From Bradyrhizobium sp. Y36 (GTDB lineage: Bacteria; Pseudomonadota; Alphaproteobacteria; Rhizobiales; Xanthobacteraceae): a stretch of 64,000 nt of DNA. The position numbers and the translations under genes are program-made. The stretch spans positions 558,001 through 622,000 of the forward strand of contig NZ_NWTI01000002.1 in NCBI RefSeq assembly GCF_002531575.1. The letters are read 5' to 3'. Below, one piece after another: positions 33,599 through 43,517 of the stretch (position 1 is its first letter; each line of letters starts with the position of its first letter). Under the pieces are notes generated by a model. It was not told the DNA's origin. It saw only the letters and a list, made by a program, of their open reading frames with translations, and searched no databases.

Positions 33599-34945
33599 TC
33601 AGCGCGCCACGCGCAGCTTCGACAGCGAGGTGCCGATGTCCTTGAAAACCGAGACGGTCTGGCTGGCCGACGTGACGAGGTAGAACTTGTCGCTGCTGCT
33701 GGCGCAATATTGCAGCACGGTCGAGGTCGGATCGCTGCCGGTGTTCACCTGCACCGTGTAGATCGTGATGTTCTCGGCCTTGGCGTTGTCGCACAGCTTC
33801 TTCTGGCGCGCGTCGATCTGCGAGGCGTTGCTGTACCAGCGGTTCTGCGTGTTCAGACCGTCGGAGAGCAGAACGATCGCGTCCTTGTAGGTGTAGTTCG
33901 GGTCCTTGGCCGGCGCGTTCATGGGATTGCCGGTCGACAACGTCATCCAGCCCCAGGCGAGGCCGATACCCTGGTTGGTGTTGCCGGTCGGCTTCATGGC
34001 ATCGATGCGGCCCTTGAGCGAGCTCCAGGCGTAGCTCAGCGGCATGATCGGTTGCAGATAGGACGAGCTGCCGGAGTCGCAGTAGGAATACTGCTCGGCG
34101 GGGAAGAGCGTCCCCACATTGCCGCTCGTCGGCGTGGTGTTCTTGATGTCGTAGTCCTGGTCGCGATCGACCACGCAACCGGTCCAGGTGCTGTGGCTGG
34201 CCGGCACCCACTTCCACTTGTTGCAGTTCCAGTCGTTACCTGCGGTGCAAGTCCAGCTGCCGTGGGCGGCATCCCAATCGCTGAAATCGACCCAGTCCTT
34301 GTTGTAGTTGCTGGCGCCGACGTTGACGTCCTTGGCGAACGGAACGATCGAGATGTAGACGTCGCCATCGGCCTTCGCGAGCGCGCTGAGCTGGTCGACC
34401 AGGTTCTTCGCGGCCGTCTGCATCGCCGGCATCTTGCCGTCCTGGGCCATGGAGCCGGTGTTGTCGAGCACCAGGGCCACGCGCATGCGGACATTGCCCC
34501 ACGCGCTGGTGGACGTGGTGCCGATGCCGAGCGTCGGGAAGCCGGCGATCTTCATGAAGCTGGTGGTGTAGGTGCCGGTGCCGTTGAGCTGGATCGTCGA
34601 GCCCATGCTGGTGCTCGGCGTATAGGTGGCGGCGACGCTGACCGAGGGCAGGGTGGCGGTGCCGGTAAACAGCCCGTTGAAATAGGCCTGCGCCTTCGTG
34701 CTGATCTGCGACGGGGTGATGGTGCCGGCCGACAGATCCTTCGAGAGCATCAGGGCGGCGGAGTCGAGGGCCGCCTGCATAGACGTGCGGGCCTGGGCGG
34801 CGCGGCTGTAGTCCACCGCGGCGCCGATGAAGCCCAGCACCGGGACCAGGGCGATGGCGAAGATCACGGCAATATTGCCTTGCTCGGCCGCCGCGAAGCG
34901 GGCAAGCCGTCGACCGATCAGGCTGACAAGCGGCGAGCGAAACAT
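33599..34945 (-). CDS. TadE/TadG-like protein with VWA domain
   Basis: 448 residues from ATG 34945 (MFRSPLVSLIGRRLARFAAAEQGNIAVIFA). The N terminus is a TadE/TadG-type pilin-like leader: EQGN followed by a hydrophobic helix (about 24-46). A VWA domain starts near 155 with MIDAS D161-x-T163-x-S165 (LVLDNTGSM) and extends to the end (VLLSDGLNTQ, VNTGSDPTST). Likely anchored in the inner membrane with the VWA in the periplasm, a role in surface adhesion or Flp-pilus assembly. No tad genes are adjacent. Contains many Ser/Thr/Trp residues unlike its neighbours. Confidence 0.85.
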   Translation of the reverse strand: MFRSPLVSLIGRRLARFAAAEQGNIAVIFAIALVPVLGFIGAAVDYSRAAQARTSMQAALDSAALMLSKDLSAGTITPSQISTKAQAYFNGLFTGTATLPSVSVAATYTPSTSMGSTIQLNGTGTYTTSFMKIAGFPTLGIGTTSTSAWGNVRMRVALVLDNTGSMAQDGKMPAMQTAAKNLVDQLSALAKADGDVYISIVPFAKDVNVGASNYNKDWVDFSDWDAAHGSWTCTAGNDWNCNKWKWVPASHSTWTGCVVDRDQDYDIKNTTPTSGNVGTLFPAEQYSYCDSGSSSYLQPIMPLSYAWSSLKGRIDAMKPTGNTNQGIGLAWGWMTLSTGNPMNAPAKDPNYTYKDAIVLLSDGLNTQNRWYSNASQIDARQKKLCDNAKAENITIYTVQVNTGSDPTSTVLQYCASSSDKFYLVTSASQTVSVFKDIGTSLSKLRVAR

Positions 34946-35429
34946 GACGATCCCCCGAGATCCGTGGTTTCGCCCGATTTCGCGCCTTGCCATTGAATGC
35001 TTGGTAAATCGCACCGTAGAAGTCCGGGGGATTCCGGACGAAACGTCGCAATCGTGTAAAATCACCGGGTTCCTGGTCAACAAGCCCTGAGCGGAGCAGC
35101 ATAAGTTTTTGTCAAATCGGTCCGGATTGATTAACGTTGGCAGGATCGACCGGACCGGGAATCGGGTCCGCCCTGTGGCCGCAGCGGCCGGATTTTTGCG
35201 CGCTTGCGGCGAGCCGGGGGCAGGCCCATATTGCTGGCGAACAATCCGGCTCGGCCGGATTTGTCGGGAGCGGCGATCCAACAAGGCGGCGCGCCTGCGC
35301 CAGGCTCCGAAGGGCGGGGTCGTGCGGCGACCGCCATTCGCTTCCGTGGGGATTTTGAACGCCTGAGCCATGCCGCAATTGACTTCCAGACTCGACCCGT
35401 CCGCGCCAGCCGCTGCCTACGCTCCTCGC
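34946..35429. other. 484-bp divergent intergenic region (TadG-like / clpS)
   Basis: No gene seen. An AT-richer stretch near 35095-35140 (AAGTTTTTGTCAAATC, TTGATTAACG) may hold promoters. The frame open upstream of clpS (from 35370) is Pro/Ala-rich and not family-like. Confidence 0.55.
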
Positions 35430-35762
35430 ATGAGCAATGACGAGAACCGTTCGGGCAACCCGTCGGGTCCGAACACTTCGGTCATCACCAAGGTCAAGCC
35501 CAAGACCAAGCGGCCGAACCTCTACCGCGTGCTGATCCTGAACGACGACTACACGCCGATGGAATTCGTCGTCCACGTGCTGGAGAAGTTCTTCAACAAG
35601 GACATCGAGGCCGCGACCAAGATCATGCTCCACGTCCATCATCATGGCATCGGGGAGTGCGGCGTGTTCACCTACGAGATCGCCGAGACCAAGGTGACGC
35701 AGGTGATGGATTTCGCCCGCAAGCACCAGCATCCGCTGCAATGCGTGATGGAAAAGAAGTAA
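35430..35762 (+). CDS. clpS: ATP-dependent Clp protease adaptor ClpS
   Basis: 110 residues from ATG 35430 ([10 protein letters not shown]). Binds N-end-rule substrates and delivers them to ClpAP. The motif [20 protein letters not shown] (about 31-50) and the His-rich [13 protein letters not shown] form the amino-acid-binding pocket (Asn-Asp, His). clpA follows in the same direction after 284 bp, the conserved order. An in-frame start 60 bases upstream would add 20 residues not seen in the family. Confidence 0.95.
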   Translation: MSNDENRSGNPSGPNTSVITKVKPKTKRPNLYRVLILNDDYTPMEFVVHVLEKFFNKDIEAATKIMLHVHHHGIGECGVFTYEIAETKVTQVMDFARKHQHPLQCVMEKK

Positions 35763-36046
35763 TCGCGCGTTCGCGTTCTTTAGAGCGGTTCTGTTCGCGT
35801 GGCGTGTGGCAGCAGCGCATGTTGCTGCGTGATCCGGCAAAACATCGGCGCCGGCGTCAATCCTGGCCATATGGGTAGTTCTGCCCAAATCGGAACGGGT
35901 TTTGCATCGAAAATACCGCGGGCGTGTCGCCGCCGAGTCGCGGAACCGGTCTTTCGCCGCGGTCTTGTATAACTATATGTGACAAAGGTTGTTGTTGCCT
36001 GACCGGGCGATCACGACCATGATGGTGGGGGCCATAGAGGACGCGA

Positions 36047-38452
36047 ATGCCGACTTTTTCTCAAAGCCTTGAACAATCCCTGCATCGTGCGCTGGCGATC
36101 GCAAACGAGCGTCATCACCAATACGCGACGCTCGAGCATCTCTTGCTCTCCCTGATCGACGACTCCGATGCAGCCGCCGTCATGCGCGCCTGTAGCGTCG
36201 ATCTCGACAAGCTCCGCACGAGCCTCGTCAATTACCTTGAAACCGAATTCGAGAATTTGGTGACGGATGGCGCCGACGACGCCAAGCCGACCGCCGGCTT
36301 CCAGCGCGTGATCCAGCGCGCGGTGATCCACGTCCAGTCGTCCGGTCGCGAAGAGGTCACCGGCGCCAACGTGCTGATCGCGATCTTCGCCGAGCGCGAG
36401 AGCCATGCTGCGTATTTCCTGCAGGAGCAGGACATGACGCGCTACGACGCCGTCAACTATATCAGCCACGGTATCGCCAAGCGGCCGGGTGTCTCCGAGG
36501 CGCGCCCCGTTCGCGGCGTCGACGAGGAGACCGAGGCCAAGGGCACCGAGGACGCCAAGAAGAAGGGCGAGGCGCTCGAGACCTATTGCGTCAACCTCAA
36601 CAAGAAGGCGCGCGACGGCAAGATCGACCCGGTGATCGGGCGCAATTCCGAGATCAACCGTGCGATCCAGGTGCTGTGCCGCCGGCAGAAGAACAACCCG
36701 CTGTTCGTCGGCGAAGCCGGCGTCGGCAAGACCGCGATCGCGGAGGGCCTCGCCAAGCGCATCGTCGACAGCGAAGTGCCGGAGGTGCTGGCTGCAGCAA
36801 CGGTGTTCTCGCTCGACATGGGCACGCTGCTCGCGGGCACGCGCTATCGCGGCGACTTCGAGGAGCGCCTGAAGCAGGTGCTGAAGGAGCTCGAGGCGCA
36901 TCCCAACGCCATCCTGTTCATCGATGAGATCCACACCGTGATCGGTGCGGGCGCGACGTCGGGCGGGGCGATGGATGCCTCGAACCTGCTCAAGCCGGCG
37001 CTTGCCTCGGGCACGATCCGTTGCATGGGCTCGACGACGTACAAGGAATATCGCCAGCACTTCGAGAAGGACCGCGCGCTGGTGCGGCGCTTCCAGAAAA
37101 TCGACATCAACGAGCCGACGGTCGAAGACGCCATCGCGATCCTCAAGGGCCTCAAGCCCTATTTCGAGGACTATCACCGGCTGAAATACACCAATGAGGC
37201 GATCGAGGCTGCGGTGCAGCTCTCCTCGCGCTACATCCACGACCGCAAGCTGCCCGACAAGGCGATCGACGTGATCGACGAGTCCGGTGCGGCGCAGATG
37301 CTGGTCGCCGAGAACAAGCGCAAGAAGACCATCGGCATCAAGGAGATCGAGACCACGATCGCTTCGATGGCGCGGATCCCGCCGAAGAGCGTGTCGAAGG
37401 ACGACGCCGAGGTGCTCAAGCATCTCGAAACGACGCTGAAGCGCACGGTGTTCGGCCAGGACAGGGCAATCGAGTCGCTTGCGGCATCGATCAAGCTGGC
37501 GCGTGCCGGCCTGCGCGAGCCGGAAAAGCCGATCGGCTGCTATCTGTTCTCCGGTCCGACCGGCGTCGGCAAGACCGAGGTCGCAAAGCAGCTCGCGGCG
37601 TCGCTCGGCGTCGAGCTGCTGCGCTTCGACATGTCCGAATACATGGAGCGGCACACCGTGTCGCGCCTGATCGGCGCGCCTCCCGGTTATGTCGGCTTCG
37701 ACCAGGGCGGACTGCTCACCGACGGCGTGGACCAGCATCCGCATTGTGTGGTGCTGCTCGACGAAATCGAGAAGGCGCATCCCGACCTCTACAACGTGCT
37801 GCTCCAGATCATGGATCACGGCCGGCTCACCGACCACAACGGCAAGCAGGTCAACTTTCGCAACGTGATCCTGATCATGACGACGAATGCGGGCGCTTCG
37901 GATCTCGCCAAGCAGGCGTTCGGCTTCACGCGCTCGAAGCGGGAAGGCGACGACCACGAGGCGATCAACCGGCAGTTCGCGCCGGAATTCCGCAACCGTC
38001 TCGATGCCATCGTTTCGTTCGGCCATCTCAGCGTCGAGGTGATCGGCACCGTGGTCGAGAAGTTCGTGCTTCAGCTCGAGGCGCAGCTCGGCGATCGCGA
38101 CGTCACCATCGAGCTGTCCGAGCCGGCCAAGGTCTGGCTGGTTCAGCATGGTTACGACGAGCAGATGGGCGCGCGGCCCATGGCCCGCGTGATCCAGGAG
38201 CACATCAAGAAGCCGCTGGCCGACGAGGTGCTGTTCGGCAAGCTCAAGGGCGGCGGTCACGTCCGCGTCGTTCTCGTCAAGGACGAGGCCGACGAGACCA
38301 AAGACAAGATCGGCTTCGAATTCGTCGAGGGCCCGGTTACCCCGAAGCAGGAGAAGCTGCCGGGCGCCCGCAAGCGTCCCGGCAAGTCCAAGCCGGGTGG
38401 CCCCGGCGGCTCGAAGGGGCCGACCTCCAAGGGGCCGCTGGTCAAGGCTTGA
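36047..38452 (+). CDS. clpA: ATP-dependent Clp protease ATP-binding subunit ClpA
   Basis: 801-residue AAA+ unfoldase. N-terminal Clp repeat domain (about 1-145), D1 with Walker A GEAGVGKT (222-229), D2 with Walker [10 protein letters not shown] (about 502-510) and Walker [13 protein letters not shown] ClpP-docking-type loop near [13 protein letters not shown] carries FGF where E. coli has IGL. The C-terminal 50 residues are a Lys/Pro/Gly-rich extension ([18 protein letters not shown]). Works with ClpS (upstream) and ClpP. Confidence 0.95.
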   Translation: MPTFSQSLEQSLHRALAIANERHHQYATLEHLLLSLIDDSDAAAVMRACSVDLDKLRTSLVNYLETEFENLVTDGADDAKPTAGFQRVIQRAVIHVQSSGREEVTGANVLIAIFAERESHAAYFLQEQDMTRYDAVNYISHGIAKRPGVSEARPVRGVDEETEAKGTEDAKKKGEALETYCVNLNKKARDGKIDPVIGRNSEINRAIQVLCRRQKNNPLFVGEAGVGKTAIAEGLAKRIVDSEVPEVLAAATVFSLDMGTLLAGTRYRGDFEERLKQVLKELEAHPNAILFIDEIHTVIGAGATSGGAMDASNLLKPALASGTIRCMGSTTYKEYRQHFEKDRALVRRFQKIDINEPTVEDAIAILKGLKPYFEDYHRLKYTNEAIEAAVQLSSRYIHDRKLPDKAIDVIDESGAAQMLVAENKRKKTIGIKEIETTIASMARIPPKSVSKDDAEVLKHLETTLKRTVFGQDRAIESLAASIKLARAGLREPEKPIGCYLFSGPTGVGKTEVAKQLAASLGVELLRFDMSEYMERHTVSRLIGAPPGYVGFDQGGLLTDGVDQHPHCVVLLDEIEKAHPDLYNVLLQIMDHGRLTDHNGKQVNFRNVILIMTTNAGASDLAKQAFGFTRSKREGDDHEAINRQFAPEFRNRLDAIVSFGHLSVEVIGTVVEKFVLQLEAQLGDRDVTIELSEPAKVWLVQHGYDEQMGARPMARVIQEHIKKPLADEVLFGKLKGGGHVRVVLVKDEADETKDKIGFEFVEGPVTPKQEKLPGARKRPGKSKPGGPGGSKGPTSKGPLVKA

Positions 38453-38473
38453 TCAGGCGCGCAACATGAATCG

Positions 38474-38501
38474 AAAGGCCGGCTGAAGAGCCGGCCTTTT
38501 T
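38474..38501 (+). terminator. Rho-independent terminator of clpA
   Basis: 11-bp stem AAAGGCCGGCT / AGCCGGCCTTT with loop GAAG and five T (38497-38501), 21 bp after the clpA stop; it also faces the convergent lipoprotein gene. Confidence 0.9.
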
Positions 38502-38525
38502 GTCTGTGAGGCCGTGCAGGACCGC

Positions 38526-38978
38526 TTACGTCCCGGTATCGGGCGGTGGTGCCGCCGGAGCCCGTGGCTTCTTCGGCGCCGCCGGCCGCGCGCGGACCGT
38601 CGGCTGCATCGTCACGATGACCGGATTGGGCTTGTGATCGGTGGCTGCGCCGGTCGCGGCATCGACGCCCATGCCGACGACGCCGCCGAGCAGGAGATTG
38701 CCGGCGAAGCCGGCGGCCCCTGACGTCGGGATATCCCGGCTGAGCGGCACGATCTGCGGCTCATAGCCTTCCTTCTGGAAGGTGATCGAGATGTCGGCGT
38801 TCCGCTTGACCACGACCGAACAGGGCGTCGTGCAGGTGGTCGGAACTTCCATTCCGCTGACGACGGCTTCCACGCCTGAAGGTGTCGATGAGATGCTGAT
38901 ATTTTCAGTCGTGCCGCGCGTGACAGACGCGCAGCCGCCCAGCATGACGCTGAGCGCCGCAATTCCCAATAAACGCAT
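38526..38978 (-). CDS. Lipoprotein with PEGA-like fold
   Basis: 150 residues. A lipoprotein signal with lipobox LGGC, acylated Cys at 16. The mature part contains STPSGVEAVVSG and CTTPCSVVVKRNADISITFQ (the CTTPC pair may be a disulfide), the style of PEGA-domain lipoproteins, then a Gly/Ala-rich membrane-like stretch (GAAGFAGNLLLGGVVGMGVD) and a Pro/Ala-rich tail. Envelope role, not known more exactly. Confidence 0.82.
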   Translation of the reverse strand: MRLLGIAALSVMLGGCASVTRGTTENISISSTPSGVEAVVSGMEVPTTCTTPCSVVVKRNADISITFQKEGYEPQIVPLSRDIPTSGAAGFAGNLLLGGVVGMGVDAATGAATDHKPNPVIVTMQPTVRARPAAPKKPRAPAAPPPDTGT

Positions 38979-39110
38979 GAAGTGCCCCTAATTCCCCGCG
39001 ACAATCAAGCGCAACCGGAGCGCGAGGGCAAGAGGTCATTGGTCCGGATAGTTAAGCCACGCAAGGGTTGTGCACGGGAATAGGAGGTACCGGAGGCTGG
39101 GGCGGCTCGG

Positions 39111-40532
39111 TCAGTCGCCGCGCAGGCGCTGATCGTCCTGCACGCGGACGTGCTCGGCACCGCGCGCGCCGGCCGGAGACAGTCGCAGCATGCTCAGGAC
39201 GGCGCCGCAGAGCGCAAACCCGACGCCGGCAAGGAGCGCGACTCGGGTTCCCTCGGTCGGGTAGAGACCCAGGAACAGTGCCACCAGTGCCGCGCCGGTG
39301 GTCTGGCCAAGCAGGCGCGCCGTGCCCAGCATGCCGCTGGCACCGCCGGCGCGCTCGCGCGGGGCGGCTGCGATCATGGTGCGGTTGTTGGGGGTCTGGA
39401 ACAGGCCGAACCCGGCGCCGGCCAGCGCCATGCGCCAGATCACGTCGAGCGGTGTTGGCACTGCAGGCAGCAGCGCGAGCGCGGCAAGGCCGCAGGCGAA
39501 CAGCGTGAGCCCGATGCCGCCGAGCAGGCCGGCCGGGTAATGCTCGACCAGCCGACCGGCCAGCGGCGCCGCGAACGCCACCGCGATCGGCCATGGCGTG
39601 ATCAACAGGCCCATATGCACCGCCGAATAGCCGAAGCGGCTCTGCAGGTAGAAGGGGATCGCGACGAAGGCCAGCATCTGCCCGCAGAACGAGGCGATCG
39701 AGGTCGCGATCGACAGCGCGAACACCGGGATGCGCAACAGGTCGACCGGCAGCAGCGGCGAGGTCATGTGCGTCTCGCGATAGATCAGCAGCGCGCCGGC
39801 GACGATGGCGATGACGAACTGGATCAGACAGGTGATCGCTGCTTCGCCATGACCGACGCTGTCGACCGCGGCGATTCCGACGCCGAAGGTGATCGCGGAC
39901 AGCCCCGCGCTCTGCCAGTCGAACGGATGGCTGGCAGGCCTGGTGTGGGGCAGGCTGCGCAAGCCGACCAGCAGCGTCACCGCGCCGAGCGGCACGTTGA
40001 TGGCGAACAGCCAGGGCCAGCTTCCGACCGCAAGGATGCCTGCGGCGAGCGTCGGGCCGATTGCGGCCGAGAAGGCGACGACGAGCGCGTTGAGCCCGAT
40101 GCCGCGGCCAAGCTGGCTGCGTGGATAGGTGAAGCGCACCAGCGCCGAATTGACGCTCATGATGCCGGCGGCGCCAAAGCCCTGGATGATGCGCGCGATG
40201 GTCAGCAGCGGCAGCGTATGCGCCAGCGCGCAGAAGGCCGAGGCCAGCGTGAACAGCACGAGCCCGACCAGATAGACGCGGCGATAGCCGACGATCTCGC
40301 CGAGCGAGGCCAGGGGTAGCAGCGAGATCGTGATGGCGAGCTGGTAGCCATTGACGATCCAGATCGAGAAGGCCGGGCTTGCGTCGAGATCGGCCGCGAT
40401 CGTCGGCAGCGCGACATTGGCGATGGCGCTGTCGACCACGGCCATGATGATGCCGAGCGCAATGGTCAGCACCGCCTGGTTGCGCTGTGGCTGCGGCAGG
40501 CCGTCGGCATGCTCGATGGGGGCGGACGACAT
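39111..40532 (-). CDS. MFS transporter, drug:H+ antiporter (DHA2-like)
   Basis: 473 residues, 12-14 hydrophobic segments. Family motifs: MAVVDSAIANVALPTIAADL in helix 1, GEIVGYRRVYLVGL (loop 2-3), IQGFGAAGIMSVNSALV and the motif-C-like AIGPTLAAGIL. The whole order is that of EmrB/QacA exporters. It may export toxic compounds or metabolites. It is an isolated gene, upstream of a 53-aa membrane-protein gene. Confidence 0.92.
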   Translation of the reverse strand: MSSAPIEHADGLPQPQRNQAVLTIALGIIMAVVDSAIANVALPTIAADLDASPAFSIWIVNGYQLAITISLLPLASLGEIVGYRRVYLVGLVLFTLASAFCALAHTLPLLTIARIIQGFGAAGIMSVNSALVRFTYPRSQLGRGIGLNALVVAFSAAIGPTLAAGILAVGSWPWLFAINVPLGAVTLLVGLRSLPHTRPASHPFDWQSAGLSAITFGVGIAAVDSVGHGEAAITCLIQFVIAIVAGALLIYRETHMTSPLLPVDLLRIPVFALSIATSIASFCGQMLAFVAIPFYLQSRFGYSAVHMGLLITPWPIAVAFAAPLAGRLVEHYPAGLLGGIGLTLFACGLAALALLPAVPTPLDVIWRMALAGAGFGLFQTPNNRTMIAAAPRERAGGASGMLGTARLLGQTTGAALVALFLGLYPTEGTRVALLAGVGFALCGAVLSMLRLSPAGARGAEHVRVQDDQRLRGD

Positions 40533-40665
40533 GATGGAGGCGCGGTTGATTCGGGCCGTGATTCATCTCCGAATAGGAAATTGCCGGATCGACGGCAACC
40601 CGTCAGGATACCGGCAGTTCCCGTATCGGCACGGCAAACATGGCCTGCAAGGGCCTTCCGCAACC

Positions 40666-40827
40666 CTACCAGCGGGCTGTCGACTTTCCGAAGATGTAGA
40701 GTGCGATGAGGCCGAACGTCACCGATGTCGAGGCGATGATGACGGCGCGGTCCCAATCGATCCGCTGCCCCTCGGCGCGGTTGAAGTTGAGAACCACGAA
40801 CAGGGCCTTCATGGCAAATCGGCGCAT
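40666..40827 (-). CDS. Small membrane protein, 53 aa
   Basis: Read from ATG 40827 to TAG at 40668-40666: a basic-hydrophobic start (MRRFAMKALFVVLNFNRAEG), then one membrane helix (about 28-46, RAVIIASTSVTFGLIALYIF) and a short tail. A second in-frame ATG lies at 40812. Codon use is typical of the region. No family recognised; the ordered charge pattern and clear helix make it a credible gene. Confidence 0.6.
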   Translation of the reverse strand: MRRFAMKALFVVLNFNRAEGQRIDWDRAVIIASTSVTFGLIALYIFGKSTARW

Positions 40828-40893
40828 CTGCAGCCTCGCGACGGCCGCAGAATGTCACGGCCGGCGCAAGCAGGTTTGATGCAGCTCAAGGGC

Positions 40894-41919
40894 TCAGACC
40901 GCCGGCGGGTTCCTGTCGGTGAAGGTCGTACGTTGGTGCCAGTAGGGATAGGGCAGCGTCACCTTGCTCGCCGCGTCGAGCTTGGCGATCTGGTCTGTGG
41001 TCAGCGACCAGCCGACCGCGCCGAGATTTTCACGCAGCTGCGCCTCGTTGCGCGCGCCGATAATCAGCGTCGACACGGTCGGGCGCTGCAGCAGCCAGTT
41101 CAGCGCGATCTGCGACACGCTCTTGCCGGTCTCCTTCGCGATCTCGTCGATGGTATCGACGACGCGATAGACGTGCTCGTCGGGCACGGGCGGGCCGAAC
41201 TCGGCCGTCTTCGGCAGGCGGCTCACCTCGGGCTTCGGCTGGCCCCGGCGGATCTTGCCGGTGAGGCGTCCCCATCCAAGCGGCGACCACACCACCGCGC
41301 CAAGCCCCTGGTCGAGGCCGAGCGGCATCAACTCCCATTCGTAGTCGCGCCCGATCAGTGAATAGTAGGTCTGGTTGGCGACGTAGCGCGGGTAGCCGTG
41401 CTTGTCGGCAACGCCGAGCGACTTCATGAGGTGCCAGCCCGAGAAATTCGAGACGCCGACATAGCGGATCTTGCCGGCGCGCACGAGCGTGTCGAGGGTC
41501 GAGAGCACCTCTTCGGGCGGGGTGAAGGCGTCGAAGCCATGGAGCTGGAACAGGTCGATGTAGTCGGTGCCGAGCCGGCTCAGCGAGGCATCGATCGCCT
41601 TGAGCAGATGCTGCCGCGACGAGCCGATGTCGTTGGGGCCGTCGCCGAAGCGGAAGGTCGCCTTGGTCGAGATCAGCACCTTGTCGCGGCGGCCCTTGAT
41701 GGCCTCGCCGAGCACGCGCTCGGACTCGCCGAGCGAATAGACGTTGGCGGTGTCGAACATCGACACCCCCGCCTCGAGACAGATGTCGAGCAGACGCCGC
41801 GCCTCGGTCGCGTCCGTCGTGCCCCAGGCGGCGAGGCGGCCGACGCCGCCGAACGTGCCGGTGCCAAGGCTCAGGGCGGGCACCATGAGGCCTGACCGGC
41901 CCAAGCGTCGGAATTCCAT
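40894..41919 (-). CDS. Aldo/keto reductase (YajO/PdxI-like AKR group)
   Basis: 341-residue (beta/alpha)8 NADPH oxidoreductase. Tetrad D56, Y61, K86 and H127; segments SMFDTANVYSLGESERVLG, DYIDLFQLHGFD and the C-terminal STLIIGARNEAQLRENL typical of the large AKR group that includes YajO and Kv-beta-like proteins. Start ATG 41919 preceded by GAGGGAGC. Not close to the smaller AKR at 19217. Confidence 0.92.
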   Translation of the reverse strand: MEFRRLGRSGLMVPALSLGTGTFGGVGRLAAWGTTDATEARRLLDICLEAGVSMFDTANVYSLGESERVLGEAIKGRRDKVLISTKATFRFGDGPNDIGSSRQHLLKAIDASLSRLGTDYIDLFQLHGFDAFTPPEEVLSTLDTLVRAGKIRYVGVSNFSGWHLMKSLGVADKHGYPRYVANQTYYSLIGRDYEWELMPLGLDQGLGAVVWSPLGWGRLTGKIRRGQPKPEVSRLPKTAEFGPPVPDEHVYRVVDTIDEIAKETGKSVSQIALNWLLQRPTVSTLIIGARNEAQLRENLGAVGWSLTTDQIAKLDAASKVTLPYPYWHQRTTFTDRNPPAV

Positions 41920-42035
41920 CGATATGCTCCCTCGGCTGGCCGCTGAATGATCGTTGCGGCCTTGGTCCCGAGGTTAGCGCAAGCGAGCACCTTGTCCTAT
42001 CACGCGCTCACATACCGGCCTTGCTCGGGAATGGC

Positions 42036-42272
42036 CTAATCGTGCCGCAGCATATCGTCGAGCGCGGCATCGACGATGCGCGGGCTGGCGGCCCTTGCCG
42101 AGAGTCCCGCCTCGTCGCTTGCGACGGACAAGGGAGCGCAGCCGAGCTCTCGGTTGCGCGCCGGCTGCGGCAGCAGCGTCAAACCCCAGCCCACCACGAC
42201 CAGCACGGCGAGACGGATCGCGATGACGCTCAGCAACAGCTCCGTTCCGCCGATCGTCGCGTGAGTTCTCAT
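42036..42272 (-). CDS. Small membrane protein, 78 aa
   Basis: ATG at 42272 (MRTHATIGGTELLLSVIAIR); one membrane helix at about 13-38, then a soluble tail ending RIVDAALDDMLRHD. No family recognised. Located between the AKR and AraC genes, same strand. Modest evidence from codon pattern and the membrane helix. Confidence 0.55.
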   Translation of the reverse strand: MRTHATIGGTELLLSVIAIRLAVLVVVGWGLTLLPQPARNRELGCAPLSVASDEAGLSARAASPRIVDAALDDMLRHD

Positions 42273-42364
42273 GCGCGCAGCCTGATGCACGCGGCCCGGC
42301 AAGACAATCTGGAATTGGCGAGCAGAGCCTTCGCCGCCGACGAAGGCTCGGAGAGATGGCTGCC

Positions 42365-43321
42365 TCAGTGCCGGAGCTGACTCTGCCGGAAATCGCGGGG
42401 CGACATGCCGAATTGCTCGCGGAAGACGCGGCCGAAATGCGAGAGGTCGTTGAAGCCCCAGGCGAAGGCGATCTCGCTGATGTGGCGGCGGGCGAGCACG
42501 GGCGAGGCGAGGTCGCGCCGGCATTGGGCCAGGCGCTCGGCAAGGAGGTAGCGCTGGAACGACATCTGCTCGTCGGCGAGAAGGTCGTTCACGTAGCGCG
42601 GCGAGATGCCGAGTGCGGCTGCGGTCTCCGATAATGAAAGGTCGGGATCGGCGAGATGAGCGCGGACGTGCGCCTTGAGCCGGTAGATCAGCGCGGAGCG
42701 GTGGGTCGAGGACGGCAGCGAGGTCTTGCCGAGCCGTTCGCTCAGCGCCATCGCGAGCAGATCGACGGCCTGCTCCGACAATGCGGCGGCGTTGTCGGGC
42801 GCAAGCCGGTCGGCGCTCTGGCAAAGCCGGAAGATGAAATCATAGGCGAGCCGTTCGAGCGGTACGTCGGCGCCGAACGACATCGCGGTCAACGTCTCGG
42901 TGCCGCCGAGCCGGCGCTGCAACATCTCGCGCGGCACCTTGAAGATGGACTGCGTGAAGGGATCGTTGAACTTCAGCTCATAGGGTCGCGTGGTGTCGTA
43001 AAGCGCGAACTCGCCGGGACGGATCACCGTCTCGCGGCCGTCCTGCACGACGCCGCCGTCACCGCGATGGCCGAGCGCGACCAGAACGAAGTCCTGGTCC
43101 GAGCGCGCAATGCGGGAGGGCGTGCGGAAGACGTGCTGACGATCGGAGCAGACCTCGGAGCAGACGGCCTTGCCGAGCGAGGCCTGCGTCACCGACCCGC
43201 GAAAGGCGCTGCCGAGATCGGACTTGCAGTCGAGCCCGACGAAGACGTCGCAGACGATATCCTGCCAGAGCGCGAGCCGCCGATAGCCGGGGCTGCCGTC
43301 CGTCGTGAACTGGATCGTCAT
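42365..43321 (-). CDS. AraC-family regulator of the nitrilase cluster
   Basis: 318 residues from ATG 43321 (MTIQFTTDGSPGYRRLALWQ). N-terminal AraC-binding-like domain (about 20-200; the segment VIRPGEFALYDTTRPYELKF is characteristic) and two HTH motifs at the C-terminus (about 220-315: LSLSETAAALGISPRYVNDL and ISEIAFAWGFNDLSHFGRVF). Divergent from a nitrilase gene, 196 bp apart, the usual arrangement for regulators that activate nitrilase/aldoxime genes. Inducer probably an aldoxime or nitrile. Confidence 0.9.
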   Translation of the reverse strand: MTIQFTTDGSPGYRRLALWQDIVCDVFVGLDCKSDLGSAFRGSVTQASLGKAVCSEVCSDRQHVFRTPSRIARSDQDFVLVALGHRGDGGVVQDGRETVIRPGEFALYDTTRPYELKFNDPFTQSIFKVPREMLQRRLGGTETLTAMSFGADVPLERLAYDFIFRLCQSADRLAPDNAAALSEQAVDLLAMALSERLGKTSLPSSTHRSALIYRLKAHVRAHLADPDLSLSETAAALGISPRYVNDLLADEQMSFQRYLLAERLAQCRRDLASPVLARRHISEIAFAWGFNDLSHFGRVFREQFGMSPRDFRQSQLRH

Positions 43322-43517
43322 TGGGACAGCCTCCCTTTCACATCCCGCAAAACCGCATGTTGGCGCAGATCCAGCCCGACGGAGGCAAATCCCGTACCGG
43401 GCGTCGATCCCTTCCAGTCGAGTTTTCGTTCCGCCGTGGTCGAGCACCCGGCCGCCCGGCTTGGCCAGATAGACTGCATCGGAGATGGCTTCCGATCAAC
43501 CGGCAAGGGAGGCGGCA

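Noticed and set aside
36011..38260. 749-codon minus-strand frame opposite clpA
   Set aside because: Leu/Arg/His-rich shadow of a certain AAA+ gene.
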